Assembly: GCA_964591255.1 (NCBI GenBank)
Contig: CAZQAA010000019.1
Coordinates: 1-7,647 of the forward strand
DNA length: 7,647 bases
From: CAZQAA01 sp964591255
Lineage (GTDB): Bacteria > Desulfobacterota > DSM-4660 > Desulfatiglandales > Desulfatiglandaceae
Reading direction: 5' to 3'
In this document: piece by piece, positions 1 through 7,085 of the stretch
Layout: the number at the start of each line of letters is the position of its first letter
Position numbering within the stretch: position 1 is the stretch's first letter
The notes under the pieces: model-generated
The model's database searches: none
Told to the model about the DNA's origin: nothing
Seen by the model: the letters and a program-made list of their open reading frames with translations, nothing else
Program-made: the position numbers and the translations under genes

Positions 1-1
1 A

Positions 2-1348
2 CCTCCTCACTATGCCTATAAATTTGATCTGTATTTCGACATGTGTGAAAAGGTGTACATAGATTGTCTCTCTAACAACAGGATCTTTGGATATTACACA
101 GAAAAGGCCAGAAAATGGGAAATCAGGGAAAAACGAAAGGGGTTCATTACCCCTCCAACGGTTATTGAACTACTTCACATATGGTGGGATATGGCCGCGG
201 ACCGAAGTAAAACACGATACAAAGAGGTATATGTGGACAGATCGGCGGGAGGGCTCACGGAAAGAACAAGTCTTGAAAAATTTTACAGAGGACCTATTCG
301 GCTTCTAAACTCCATTGTAGAAAAGCTAATCTATGAATCTCCGAAAATCATTGGGGTCACCGAACGTGGCAATTTTCGTCTTGATCTTTACCTTTCCATA
401 TGGCCCGATCTTCTGGAATATATCAAGTTCTGGCCAGGTGACAGGGGTGATCCGTTTCTCCTCTCCGACAAGTTCAAAGAAGATATTGAAAAAGATGACA
501 AGGAAAAAGAGGCGGTTAAAGCCACTATTATCAGCTATGCCGACCCAATAGACAGGATACTCAGAAGTAAAACTCCGGATTTTACCGATCAGGTAAAAGC
601 AAGCGTTATAAATGTCGAGGATGTGGTACACATCGAAGGTAATGACATTGTCATGAAGGCCGACGATAAGATCGACAAAAAACTCTACCATAATCTGTTA
701 CTGATATTAAAGTCTGTATCCCAGAGGAAGACCCTCTACAACAGGGGATTAAGATCGGGAAAAATCGATAGGCGGAGATTATACAGGGCACCTACCACCG
801 GGACGGTGTTTCATCTAAAAAAAGACCTGTTTGAATTGACAAACGATATTGCACTCCTGGTTGATGCCACAGGATCCATGTCAGATCCAAACAGGTGGGA
901 CAAGACAGAAACCATATGTCAGACCCTGTTTTCTGCAATTCTTACATACAACAAGAATGCCCGTCTTTTTGCATATAATGAAGTAAAAAACAAATGTCTT
1001 CTGACGGAGCTCTATATGGATGGGCAATTTTTCACTATCCTGCCCCGCGGGAAAACTGCATCAGGGGAGGCGATCATAGCTACGGCTATTAATTTGAAAA
1101 GGAGACAGAAAAAACCTTTTATCATTCATATAACCGACGGGGCGTCCAATTGGGGATGTGGAGTAAATGATGCAATAAGGTTCTGCAAGAAAAACCGGAT
1201 CAATCTCTTGACATTAGGTATTGGCTGCGATCCTTCCGGAAAAAATTCCCTTCGCAAAGAGTATGGAAATTTGGTACAATTTGTTGATAATACTGACAAG
1301 TTACCCGGCATGTTTAAGTCATTATTGACCCACAGCAAATTTGATTAG
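2..1348 (+). CDS. VWA-domain protein of the CbbO/NorD class, 5'-partial
   Basis: The reading frame is open from base 2, and thirteen in-frame codons precede the first ATG at 41. No Shine-Dalgarno sequence stands before that ATG, so the gene almost certainly starts upstream of the window. Numbering from the ATG, a charged helical region of about 270 residues leads into a C-terminal von Willebrand A domain (about 270-425). The MIDAS metal site is visible: D-A-T-G-S at 275-279 (Thr where Ser is usual), Thr339 in KTASG, and Asp366 in ITDG. Just before the domain, the segment RGLRSGKID...LYRA resembles the linker seen in CbbO, NorD and CobT-like proteins. In that family the VWA protein pairs with a MoxR/CbbQ AAA+ ATPase to activate or insert metal into an enzyme. 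Here a candidate ATPase lies at 6159-7055 on the other strand. The client is unknown. The VWA call is firm; the partner assignment is inference. Confidence 0.85.
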   Translation, partial: PPHYAYKFDLYFDMCEKVYIDCLSNNRIFGYYTEKARKWEIREKRKGFITPPTVIELLHIWWDMAADRSKTRYKEVYVDRSAGGLTERTSLEKFYRGPIRLLNSIVEKLIYESPKIIGVTERGNFRLDLYLSIWPDLLEYIKFWPGDRGDPFLLSDKFKEDIEKDDKEKEAVKATIISYADPIDRILRSKTPDFTDQVKASVINVEDVVHIEGNDIVMKADDKIDKKLYHNLLLILKSVSQRKTLYNRGLRSGKIDRRRLYRAPTTGTVFHLKKDLFELTNDIALLVDATGSMSDPNRWDKTETICQTLFSAILTYNKNARLFAYNEVKNKCLLTELYMDGQFFTILPRGKTASGEAIIATAINLKRRQKKPFIIHITDGASNWGCGVNDAIRFCKKNRINLLTLGIGCDPSGKNSLRKEYGNLVQFVDNTDKLPGMFKSLLTHSKFD

Positions 1349-1406
1349 CAAAACTCCCTATGCCTCGTTGCAGTAAAGCCTTTACCTGAAAACTAACCCG
1401 CTTTTC

Positions 1407-1433
1407 TCCCATCCCTTATGTGGAAGGGAGGGA
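1407..1433. repeat. Imperfect inverted repeat (hairpin) between the VWA and DUF1847 genes
   Basis: Arms TCCC-A-TCCCTT (1407-1417) and AAGGGAGGGA (1424-1433) pair over 10 bp with one bulged A and a six-base loop. It sits 58 bp after the VWA stop. No T-run follows on either strand, so it is not a classical intrinsic terminator. It could be a weak terminator, a 3'-end stabiliser or an operator. The rest of the 137-bp gap (1349-1485) shows no convincing promoter by eye. Confidence 0.45.
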
Positions 1434-1465
1434 ATTCACTACCGGCTGAAACCACTAAGGAAGGC

Positions 1466-1474
1466 AAAGGAGGT
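1466..1474 (+). promoter_or_regulatory. Strong Shine-Dalgarno site of the DUF1847 gene
   Basis: AAAGGAGGT is a near-perfect anti-SD match. It ends 11 bases before the ATG at 1486, slightly longer than the usual spacing. No better start codon lies nearer, so the ATG at 1486 is retained. Confidence 0.7.
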
Positions 1475-1485
1475 AATTCTATCTG

Positions 1486-2175
1486 ATGGAAAAGGCATCG
1501 CAACTACCCGAATGCATCTCATGCCCCTTTCAATGGAAGGACAGGCTATGCCGCAAAGAAGATGGAAAGTCACCAGACAATTGTCCCACCAAAACCAGAC
1601 AAGACCTTGCACAAAAAGCGCTAAACACACTTGAAGAGAAGAATTGGATGGAGTTTGCCAGGCAGTGCTCCATCCAGGAGGGTGAGGGCTATGCTGCAAA
1701 GGAAAAAGGATATGATTTTGTAAGGCCGTGCAAGCCAAGAATCCAGGAGATATATGAATTTGCACATAAAATGAATTATAAACGACTGGGGCTTGTTTTC
1801 TGTGTGGGGCTCAGGAACGAGGCAAAGGTTGTAGGAAAGCTGTTTAAAGTACAGGGGTTTGAACTTGCATCAGTCGTATGTAAAGTGGGTAGGATACCAA
1901 AAGAAAGCATCGGATTAATGGACGAACAGAAGATCGCACCCGGATCGTTTGAATCGGCATGCAATCCTGTCCTTCAGGCCATGCTCTTAAATGAGGCCAA
2001 AACTGATCTTAACATCCTTCTGGGGCTATGTGTAGGACATGACACCCTATTCCTGGAGTTTTCCAAGGCACCATCTACCATTCTGGCAGTAAAGGATCGC
2101 CTGCTTGGTCATAATCCCCTTGCCGCTGTCTACAATCTGGACTCATATTACCGCAGTCTCAAAAAGACTGCCTAA
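1486..2175 (+). CDS. DUF1847 family cysteine-rich protein
   Basis: A 229-residue soluble protein. The N-terminus carries a cysteine cluster, C10-x2-C13, C22 and C33, that suggests a metal or Fe-S site. Further cysteines lie in ARQC61, VRPC, FCVG and VVCKVG. The C-terminal half has the blocks that characterise DUF1847 proteins as I know them: ACNPVLQA, then GLCVGHDTLF, then VKDRLLGHNP. The length fits the family. The biochemical role of the family is not established; it is found mainly in anaerobes. No signal peptide or membrane segment is apparent, so a cytoplasmic location is likely. The gene starts a short plus-strand cluster with a small Cys-rich protein (22 bp downstream) and a MoaD-like protein, which hints at sulfur or metal-cofactor handling. 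That link is inference from neighbourhood only. Confidence 0.88.
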   Translation: MEKASQLPECISCPFQWKDRLCRKEDGKSPDNCPTKTRQDLAQKALNTLEEKNWMEFARQCSIQEGEGYAAKEKGYDFVRPCKPRIQEIYEFAHKMNYKRLGLVFCVGLRNEAKVVGKLFKVQGFELASVVCKVGRIPKESIGLMDEQKIAPGSFESACNPVLQAMLLNEAKTDLNILLGLCVGHDTLFLEFSKAPSTILAVKDRLLGHNPLAAVYNLDSYYRSLKKTA

Positions 2176-2197
2176 AATATTAGTGAGGATTTTCCCC

Positions 2198-2371
2198 ATG
2201 ACTGTCATCAAAAACATCCTTGCCACCCTATGCAATATCTGTCCCCTTTGCCGCTTTGCCAGAAATAATCCCGATAGTTCCATAGGAAAATTTTTGGCAT
2301 GGCATGGAAAATGGTGTCCGTTTTGGAAAGCATGGAATAAAACATATAACAACAGCGATCGATCAATGTAA
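2198..2371 (+). CDS. Small Cys-rich protein, 57 aa, unknown function
   Basis: An open frame extends upstream to 2105, but the plausible start is the ATG at 2198. It lies 22 bp after the DUF1847 stop and is preceded by GTGAGGA with about 10 bases of spacing. The product has C12-x2-C15-x2-C18 followed by C40 in a WCPFW context. Four cysteines in this arrangement look like a zinc or Fe-S site. Five tryptophan/phenylalanine residues cluster around C40, and the C-terminus is polar (NKTYNNSDRSM). There is no transmembrane segment or signal peptide. The compositional bias toward Cys and Trp, the RBS and the tight fit between two co-directional genes argue for a real gene. I do not recognise a named family with certainty. 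An antisense open frame (2143-2394) covers the same bases but lacks these supports. Confidence 0.65.
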   Translation: MTVIKNILATLCNICPLCRFARNNPDSSIGKFLAWHGKWCPFWKAWNKTYNNSDRSM

Positions 2372-2407
2372 CTGGGATAATCAAGACATAACAAATCAGG
2401 TTATATC

Positions 2408-2692
2408 ATGGAAATATTGATAAGTCTTTCTGCCGCCCTCGCGCGCTATGCCGATAACCGCAAAACCATAAAGTGCAACTTGTATGAGGGAAACACACTT
2501 ATGGACATGATTGATGCCCTTGGAAAGAAATATCCAGATCTCAAGCGAGCATTATGTCCCGTCGAAGGCGAAATAGAAGAAAGTATAAATATATATGTAA
2601 ACGGAGAAAATGTCAGATATCTTAACGGATTGAATACCCTTTTAATTCAAGGTGCTGACGTGAATATCATTCCATCGGCCGCTGCTGGATAG
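2408..2692 (+). CDS. MoaD/ThiS-like ubiquitin-fold sulfur-carrier protein with -AAAG end
   Basis: A 94-residue protein with the size and layout of the MoaD/ThiS beta-grasp family: an N-terminal strand (MEILISL), a helix around LMDMIDALGKKYPDLK, the INIYVNGENVR strand, and the terminal block TLLIQGADVNIIPSAAAG. In MoaD and ThiS the last two residues are Gly-Gly, and the terminal glycine is adenylated and thiocarboxylated by an E1-like enzyme (MoeB/ThiF). Here the end reads Ala-Gly, so the terminal Gly is present but the penultimate one is replaced. It might still be activated, or it may have lost carrier function. No E1-like gene, molybdopterin synthase large subunit or aldehyde oxidoreductase is in the window. 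It lies 36 bp after the small Cys-rich gene, with a modest AGG-type RBS (CAGGTTATATC before ATG), and is probably co-transcribed with it. Confidence 0.82.
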   Translation: MEILISLSAALARYADNRKTIKCNLYEGNTLMDMIDALGKKYPDLKRALCPVEGEIEESINIYVNGENVRYLNGLNTLLIQGADVNIIPSAAAG

Positions 2693-2701
2693 GTCTATCG
2701 A

Positions 2702-2711
2702 AGCCGCGGCT
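2702..2711. repeat. 10-bp palindrome in the convergent gap
   Basis: AGCCGCGGCT is a perfect 10-bp palindrome in the 47-bp gap (2693-2739) between the convergent moaD-like and sdhB genes. It has no loop and no adjacent T-run for the plus-strand operon. A short TTATTTTT run lies at the sdhB end. It may contribute to termination, but no clear bidirectional terminator can be drawn. Confidence 0.25.
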
Positions 2712-2739
2712 ATACAGGCTGGTGATTCCTCTTTTACGG

Positions 2740-3504
2740 TTATTTTTCATGGGAGACAAAACCTGCCTTTAAAAATTCCCTGTTAAAACGGGCTATATTG
2801 GTGATGGAAATCTCTTTGGGACAAACGGCTTCACATTCCGTCTCATTGCTGCAATTGCCAAAACCCAACTCATCCATCTTTTTCAACATTGAGATGGCGC
2901 GTCTTGCAGCCTCTGGTCTTCCCTGAGGCAAAAGTGCAAGGTGAGAAATCTTTGCACCCACAAAAAGCATGGCCGAGGCATTGGGACACGAGGCCACACA
3001 TGCCCCGCAGCCGATACACGTAGCAGCATCCATGGCAAGATCGGCCTTGTCCGGAGGCACGGGAATAGTATTTGCTTCGGGCGCCTGACCAGTATTTACC
3101 GAGATATAGCCCCCTGCCTGTATAATCTCATCAAAGGCGCTTCGATCTACCACCAGATCTCGTATCACTCTAAACGCCCTGGCCCGAAATGGTTCTATGA
3201 TCAGAGTTTCTCCATCCTTAAAATGACGCATGTGTAGCTGACACAGGGTGGTAGCGGCCACGGGTCCGTGGGCAATGCCATTGACTACCGTCCCGCACGA
3301 TCCACATATACCTTCCCTGCAGTCATGATCAAAAGAGACCGGCTCCTTTCCCTTTAGGGTAAGATCTTCATTAAGCACATCCAGCATCTCCAGGAAGGAC
3401 ATGTCTGTTGAAATGTCATTGAGCTTATAGGTCTCAAGCCGTCCCTTTTTATCAGGGCCGTCTTGGCGCCAAATCTTAAGTGTCAGGCTGATCTGTTGAC
3501 TCAT
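2740..3504 (-). CDS. sdhB: Succinate dehydrogenase/fumarate reductase iron-sulfur subunit
   Basis: A 254-residue electron-transfer subunit passing electrons between the flavoprotein (SdhA) and the cytochrome b (SdhC). The [2Fe-2S] domain has C62-REGI-C67-GS-C70 and C88. The C-terminal domain has C163-x2-C166-x2-C169-x3-C173P and C218-x5-C224-x3-C228P. By family precedent C163, C166, C169 and C228 hold the [4Fe-4S] cluster, and C173, C218 and C224 the [3Fe-4S] cluster. The 18-residue spacing between C70 and C88 is longer than in E. coli and contains HGPVAATTLCQL, which is typical of the Bacteroidetes/Chlorobi/deltaproteobacterial subgroup. The ATG overlaps the sdhA stop (ATGA), and AGAGGAG lies 6 bases upstream. 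Direction (succinate oxidation or fumarate reduction) cannot be read from sequence. Confidence 0.97.
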   Translation of the reverse strand: MSQQISLTLKIWRQDGPDKKGRLETYKLNDISTDMSFLEMLDVLNEDLTLKGKEPVSFDHDCREGICGSCGTVVNGIAHGPVAATTLCQLHMRHFKDGETLIIEPFRARAFRVIRDLVVDRSAFDEIIQAGGYISVNTGQAPEANTIPVPPDKADLAMDAATCIGCGACVASCPNASAMLFVGAKISHLALLPQGRPEAARRAISMLKKMDELGFGNCSNETECEAVCPKEISITNIARFNREFLKAGFVSHEK

Positions 3505-5414
3505 TTATAACTCCTCTGAATAAGATGTACATCTTTGAACTCAAGAGGTTCCTTATGAAGAATTTCGGGCTTGCCTTCACCCTTGAATTCCCACGCTGAG
3601 ACATAGCAACAATTTTCGTCATCACGCAATGCCTCATGATCCTCTGTCTGATATTTTACATTAAAGTGACACCCGCATGATTCTTTTCTCTCCAGTGCAT
3701 CCTCCACCAGTAATTCTGCAAATTCGAAAAAATCCGCCACACGGCCTGCCCTCTCCAGGCTCTGATTAAAATAGTTGCTGTTGCCCGGCACGATTGCTTC
3801 CTGCCAAAATTTTTCACGTAGCTCAGGAATAAGGTCCTTCGCCTTCATCATCCCCTTCTCATTCCTGGCCATCCCACAGTACTCCCAAAGGATATGGCCC
3901 AGCTCACGATGAAAATCATCCACGGTCCTTTTTCCATTCAGCCCCGCTAACTTCGCAATCCTATCCTCTGCCTCCTTTTGTACATCACGGAATTCGACTT
4001 GATCTTCCCTGATCTCAGGAAAACTCGTCCCAGCGATATAACCTCCTATGGTATAAGGTATGACAAAATAGCCGTCTGCCAGACCCTGCATCAGGGCGCT
4101 GGCCCCCAGCCTGTTGGCGCCATGATCAGAAAAATTGGCCTCGCCCAGGACAAACAATCCCGGGATGGTAGACATCAGGTTGTAATCCACCCATAGGCCA
4201 CCCATGGTATAGTGGACCGCGGGATATATCACCATGGGAGTTTCATAAGGGTTTTCGCCTGTAATACGCTCATACATCTGAAACAGATTTCCATACTTTT
4301 TCTCTATGGCATCTTTACCGTCTCTCTTAATGGCATCGGTCAGATCAAGATAGACCGCATATCCGGTGGGCCCCACACCTTTTCCCTGATCACACTGTTC
4401 CTTGGCATTTCTGGAGGCAACATCCCTCGGTACCAAATTTCCAAAGCTTGGATACTTTCTCTCCAAATAGTAGTCTCTTTCCGATTCGGGGATATTGTTG
4501 GGACGGCGCTTGTCTCCTGGATTTTTCGGGACCCATACACGGCCATCGTTTCTGAGACTTTCGCTCATGAGCGTCAGTTTGGACTGATAGCTGCCGTGAA
4601 CAGGAATACAGGTCGGATGGATCTGCACAAAACAAGGATTTCCAAAAAAGGCTCCACGTTTATGGGCTCTCCATGCGGCACTCACGTTGGAATTCATTCC
4701 ATTTGTGGAAAGGAAATAGACATTCCCATAACCACCTGTAGCCAAGATAACGGCATGGGCGCCATGGCGCTCAATTTCACCGGTAATCAAGTTCCGTGCA
4801 ATGATCCCACGGGCACAGCCATCTACCGTTACCAGATCCAGCATCTCCCGACGAGGAAACATCTTTATCTTGCCAGCGGCAACCTGGCGCATCATGGCGG
4901 AATATGCCCCGAGGAGCAGTTGCTGCCCGGTCTGGCCTTTTGCATAAAAGGTCCTCGATACCTGTGCACCACCAAAGGACCTGTTTGCCAATAGTCCACC
5001 GTATTCCCGTGCAAAAGGGACTCCCTGGGCCACACACTGGTCAATAATATTGTTACTGATTTGGGCAAGACGGTAAACATTTGCCTCACGGGATCGAAAA
5101 TCACCTCCTTTGATGGTATCATAGAAAAGACGTCTGGTGCTGTCCCCGTCCCCCGGATAATTCTTAGACGCATTGATACCACCCTGTGCGGCAATACTGT
5201 GCGCCCTACGGGGACTATCCTGCAAACAGAAGGTCTTTACTTCATAACCCAATCCTGCAAGGGTTGCCGAGGCCGAGGCGCCCGCCAGTCCCGTACCCAC
5301 CACAATGATCTCAAATTTCCGCTTGTTTGCAGGATTTACCAGTTTCAGTTCGAATCGATGCCGGTCCCATTTCTCTTCAAGTGGTCCGGCAGGAATCTTG
5401 GCATCAAGCTTCAT
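3501..5414 (-). CDS. sdhA: Succinate dehydrogenase/fumarate reductase flavoprotein subunit
   Basis: A 637-residue catalytic subunit interconverting succinate and fumarate. The FAD-binding Rossmann motif GTGLAG is at 40-45. The covalent FAD attachment site is H72 in AHSIAAQGG. Substrate and catalytic residues are seen as H266 in QIHPT, R330 in PRDVASR, H401 in HYTMGG, and H431 plus R435 in DHGANRLGAS. The N-terminal stretch before the FAD motif (IPAGPLEEKW, then KLVNPANKRK) is the extended form found in Bacteroidetes, Chlorobi and deltaproteobacteria, and the length fits that group. No signal peptide is seen, so the active site faces the cytoplasm. GGGAG lies 6 bases before the ATG. The gene is 35 bp downstream of sdhC and overlaps sdhB by 4 bp, so the three are translationally coupled. 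Its position behind a fumarate-consuming glycyl radical enzyme suggests it regenerates fumarate from succinate. Confidence 0.98.
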   Translation of the reverse strand: MKLDAKIPAGPLEEKWDRHRFELKLVNPANKRKFEIIVVGTGLAGASASATLAGLGYEVKTFCLQDSPRRAHSIAAQGGINASKNYPGDGDSTRRLFYDTIKGGDFRSREANVYRLAQISNNIIDQCVAQGVPFAREYGGLLANRSFGGAQVSRTFYAKGQTGQQLLLGAYSAMMRQVAAGKIKMFPRREMLDLVTVDGCARGIIARNLITGEIERHGAHAVILATGGYGNVYFLSTNGMNSNVSAAWRAHKRGAFFGNPCFVQIHPTCIPVHGSYQSKLTLMSESLRNDGRVWVPKNPGDKRRPNNIPESERDYYLERKYPSFGNLVPRDVASRNAKEQCDQGKGVGPTGYAVYLDLTDAIKRDGKDAIEKKYGNLFQMYERITGENPYETPMVIYPAVHYTMGGLWVDYNLMSTIPGLFVLGEANFSDHGANRLGASALMQGLADGYFVIPYTIGGYIAGTSFPEIREDQVEFRDVQKEAEDRIAKLAGLNGKRTVDDFHRELGHILWEYCGMARNEKGMMKAKDLIPELREKFWQEAIVPGNSNYFNQSLERAGRVADFFEFAELLVEDALERKESCGCHFNVKYQTEDHEALRDDENCCYVSAWEFKGEGKPEILHKEPLEFKDVHLIQRSYK

Positions 5415-5449
5415 AATTTGCTCCCTTTTATTTATACCCGATTGAGTAC

Positions 5450-6109
5450 CTATTGTGCCAGTATGACTAGAAACAGCGGAATAGAACCAAAACCGATGGC
5501 CGTTATGATACTGAACATAAAACTAACATTCTTGATCAAGGGCATATACTTAGGATGATTGATCCCTAACGTCTGAAACGCACTCCATATACCGTGCTTT
5601 ATGTGAAAGGCTGCTACTATCATGGAAAACAGATAATAGACGGCATAGGCGGGATTGGAGAACATACTGCTTACCACCTGATAGATGCCGCCATCCTCTG
5701 TCCTGTTGCTGAAATGAAAATTGATCAGGTGTATTATTACAAATAGTAACAGATATAGTCCTGTATAGGGCATGGTGGCGGAACTGAGGGTCCTGCCCCC
5801 GGCATTTTTATTTTTTACATATCTCACCGGTCTTGCACGCCAATTCTGGTAATACAATATAATACCTAAAGAGACATGCACTATTGCACAAAGCAGAAGT
5901 CCCACTTCTATGATATTGATCAGAAATCCAAGGGTATGAAGCTTTACAGAATAGGTATTAAAAGCAGTCTTTCCTCCATAAATCATCAGGTTGCCGATAA
6001 GGTGGGTAAAGAGAAATACGCAAAAGAAAAGGCCCGTAAGTGCCATCAGCATTTTCTTGCCGATAGAAGAGCTACCTATAGTTATGAACCAGTTCATTCC
6101 AGCCCCCAT
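5450..6109 (-). CDS. sdhC: Succinate dehydrogenase/fumarate reductase cytochrome b subunit (type B, di-heme)
   Basis: A 219-residue membrane anchor of the cytochrome b558 family. Five hydrophobic helices can be drawn at about 19-42, 63-87, 115-133, 153-175 and 190-217. Histidines in four of them (H36, H78, H127, H169) match the spacing of the four heme b ligands in the Wolinella and Bacillus enzymes, so two hemes and a menaquinone site are expected. Taking H169 as the last ligand, the residue two before it is Ala167. Wolinella FrdC has a glutamate there that serves the compensating E-pathway, so that route appears absent. The annotated ATG at 6109 has no clear SD; the ATG at 6097 (MNWFIT...SSIGKK) is preceded by a GGGGG run 5 bases upstream and matches the usual family start, so it may be the true start. 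It lies 49 bp downstream of the AAA+ gene. Confidence 0.95.
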   Translation of the reverse strand: MGAGMNWFITIGSSSIGKKMLMALTGLFFCVFLFTHLIGNLMIYGGKTAFNTYSVKLHTLGFLINIIEVGLLLCAIVHVSLGIILYYQNWRARPVRYVKNKNAGGRTLSSATMPYTGLYLLLFVIIHLINFHFSNRTEDGGIYQVVSSMFSNPAYAVYYLFSMIVAAFHIKHGIWSAFQTLGINHPKYMPLIKNVSFMFSIITAIGFGSIPLFLVILAQ

Positions 6110-6158
6110 TCACAGCTTTATTGGAATTGTTATATATTGCCCAAGAATTAAACTGAAA

Positions 6159-7055
6159 CTAAGAAGACTTGCCCTGGTATTTTTCCAGGACCTTTCTGAC
6201 GAAAAGCATATAGTCCGCTTCTCCCTTTTCAATATACTCTTTGTCCATGTGGAGGGAGAGAAGAATAGATTCAAGGGTCTCCCTGTTTGTTTGAAGGCTT
6301 GTTGCAATTGCCTCTCTCAATGTTGCTCCAGCGGCGACCATCTCCCCGATCATGAGAGTTGTCCTGGTTGACACATCAATTGCCAATTCGGAATTGCTCC
6401 TCAGTTTATTTACGGCATCAATTATGTCGACCGCATCTTCTTCTGACACCCCAGTCTTTTTGATCAAGACCTCCTTTTCTACCTCGTTTGGCAGGTAATC
6501 CATCAGGATAACATAAAAACGATCACGGAGCGCAGGATCGAGAAGCTCTGTACCGATAAATTCTTCACCTTCATTGAGTGTTGCAAAAAAGACCACCCCT
6601 TTAGCCACCTTTAACAGTCCCAGTTCATCCATCCATACCTGGCGGTCATCCGAAAGAATGGAAAAAAGCATATTCAGGGCCTTTGGATGCTCAGGCCTGT
6701 TTATCTCTTCGAGGTGTATAATACAGTGCTCTGTCTGGAGGGCCTGGGGAAAGAGAAACTGTTTATACTTGGTCTTGCCATCTTCCAAGGCATATTCACC
6801 AAAAAGCTGGCCCGGTTCTGAAAGTATACCCACCTGAAACGTGGCAAGCGGCTGTCTGTAAACAGCTGCATATTGTCTGACAAGAGATGATTTTCCACAA
6901 CCTTGCCTGCCTGCAACCAATACATTAACCGGATGCCTGGTTGAAATCTTGTGGATCTTTTCAAGAATACTCAAGGTCTCCTTATCGAGATAGTAGTATG
7001 GATCTTCATGTGGAATCCAGAGATCGTCAATATTATCATTACCAGATTTTTTCAA
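6159..7055 (-). CDS. bssE: MoxR/CbbQ-type AAA+ ATPase, BssE/TutH-like chaperone
   Basis: A 298-residue single-domain AAA+ ATPase. Walker A is GRQGCGKS at 49-56. Walker B is IIHLEEINR at 112-120, with Glu in place of the usual first Asp. Sensor 1 is in FATLNE (157-162), and DPALRDRF (173-180) holds the likely arginine finger. The alpha-helical lid follows to the end. The start is TTG at 7055: GGGAGG at 7062-7067 is 6 bases upstream and no in-frame ATG precedes the Walker A region. MoxR/CbbQ proteins act with a VWA partner as chaperones that activate or insert cofactors into enzymes. In bss operons, a member of this class (BssE, TutH in Thauera) follows bssB, exactly as here. Its role there is unproven. 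The family is firm. The bssE name rests on position and class. Confidence 0.87.
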   Translation of the reverse strand: MKKSGNDNIDDLWIPHEDPYYYLDKETLSILEKIHKISTRHPVNVLVAGRQGCGKSSLVRQYAAVYRQPLATFQVGILSEPGQLFGEYALEDGKTKYKQFLFPQALQTEHCIIHLEEINRPEHPKALNMLFSILSDDRQVWMDELGLLKVAKGVVFFATLNEGEEFIGTELLDPALRDRFYVILMDYLPNEVEKEVLIKKTGVSEEDAVDIIDAVNKLRSNSELAIDVSTRTTLMIGEMVAAGATLREAIATSLQTNRETLESILLSLHMDKEYIEKGEADYMLFVRKVLEKYQGKSS

Positions 7056-7061
7056 AGCAGT

Positions 7062-7067
7062 CCTCCC
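7062..7067 (-). promoter_or_regulatory. Shine-Dalgarno site that fixes the TTG start of the AAA+ gene
   Basis: On the minus strand GGGAGG stands 6 bases before a TTG codon (7055-7053). This spacing is ideal and supports a non-ATG start, which may lower translation relative to the upstream enzyme subunits. Confidence 0.7.
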
Positions 7068-7085
7068 GGCAGCACTAAATAATCG

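Noticed and set aside
326..691. 121-codon minus-strand open frame inside the VWA gene
   Set aside because: Shadow of a gene with clear domain motifs; composition has no coding logic.
2143..2394. 83-codon minus-strand open frame opposite the small Cys-rich gene
   Set aside because: It runs into the DUF1847 gene, lacks an RBS, and the plus-strand frame has the better spacing and a Cys motif.
4212..4994. 260-codon plus-strand open frame
   Set aside because: It lies wholly antisense to the motif-complete sdhA, has no recognisable domain and no RBS.
5061..5558. 165-codon plus-strand open frame
   Set aside because: Antisense to the start of sdhA and the end of sdhC; no family resemblance.
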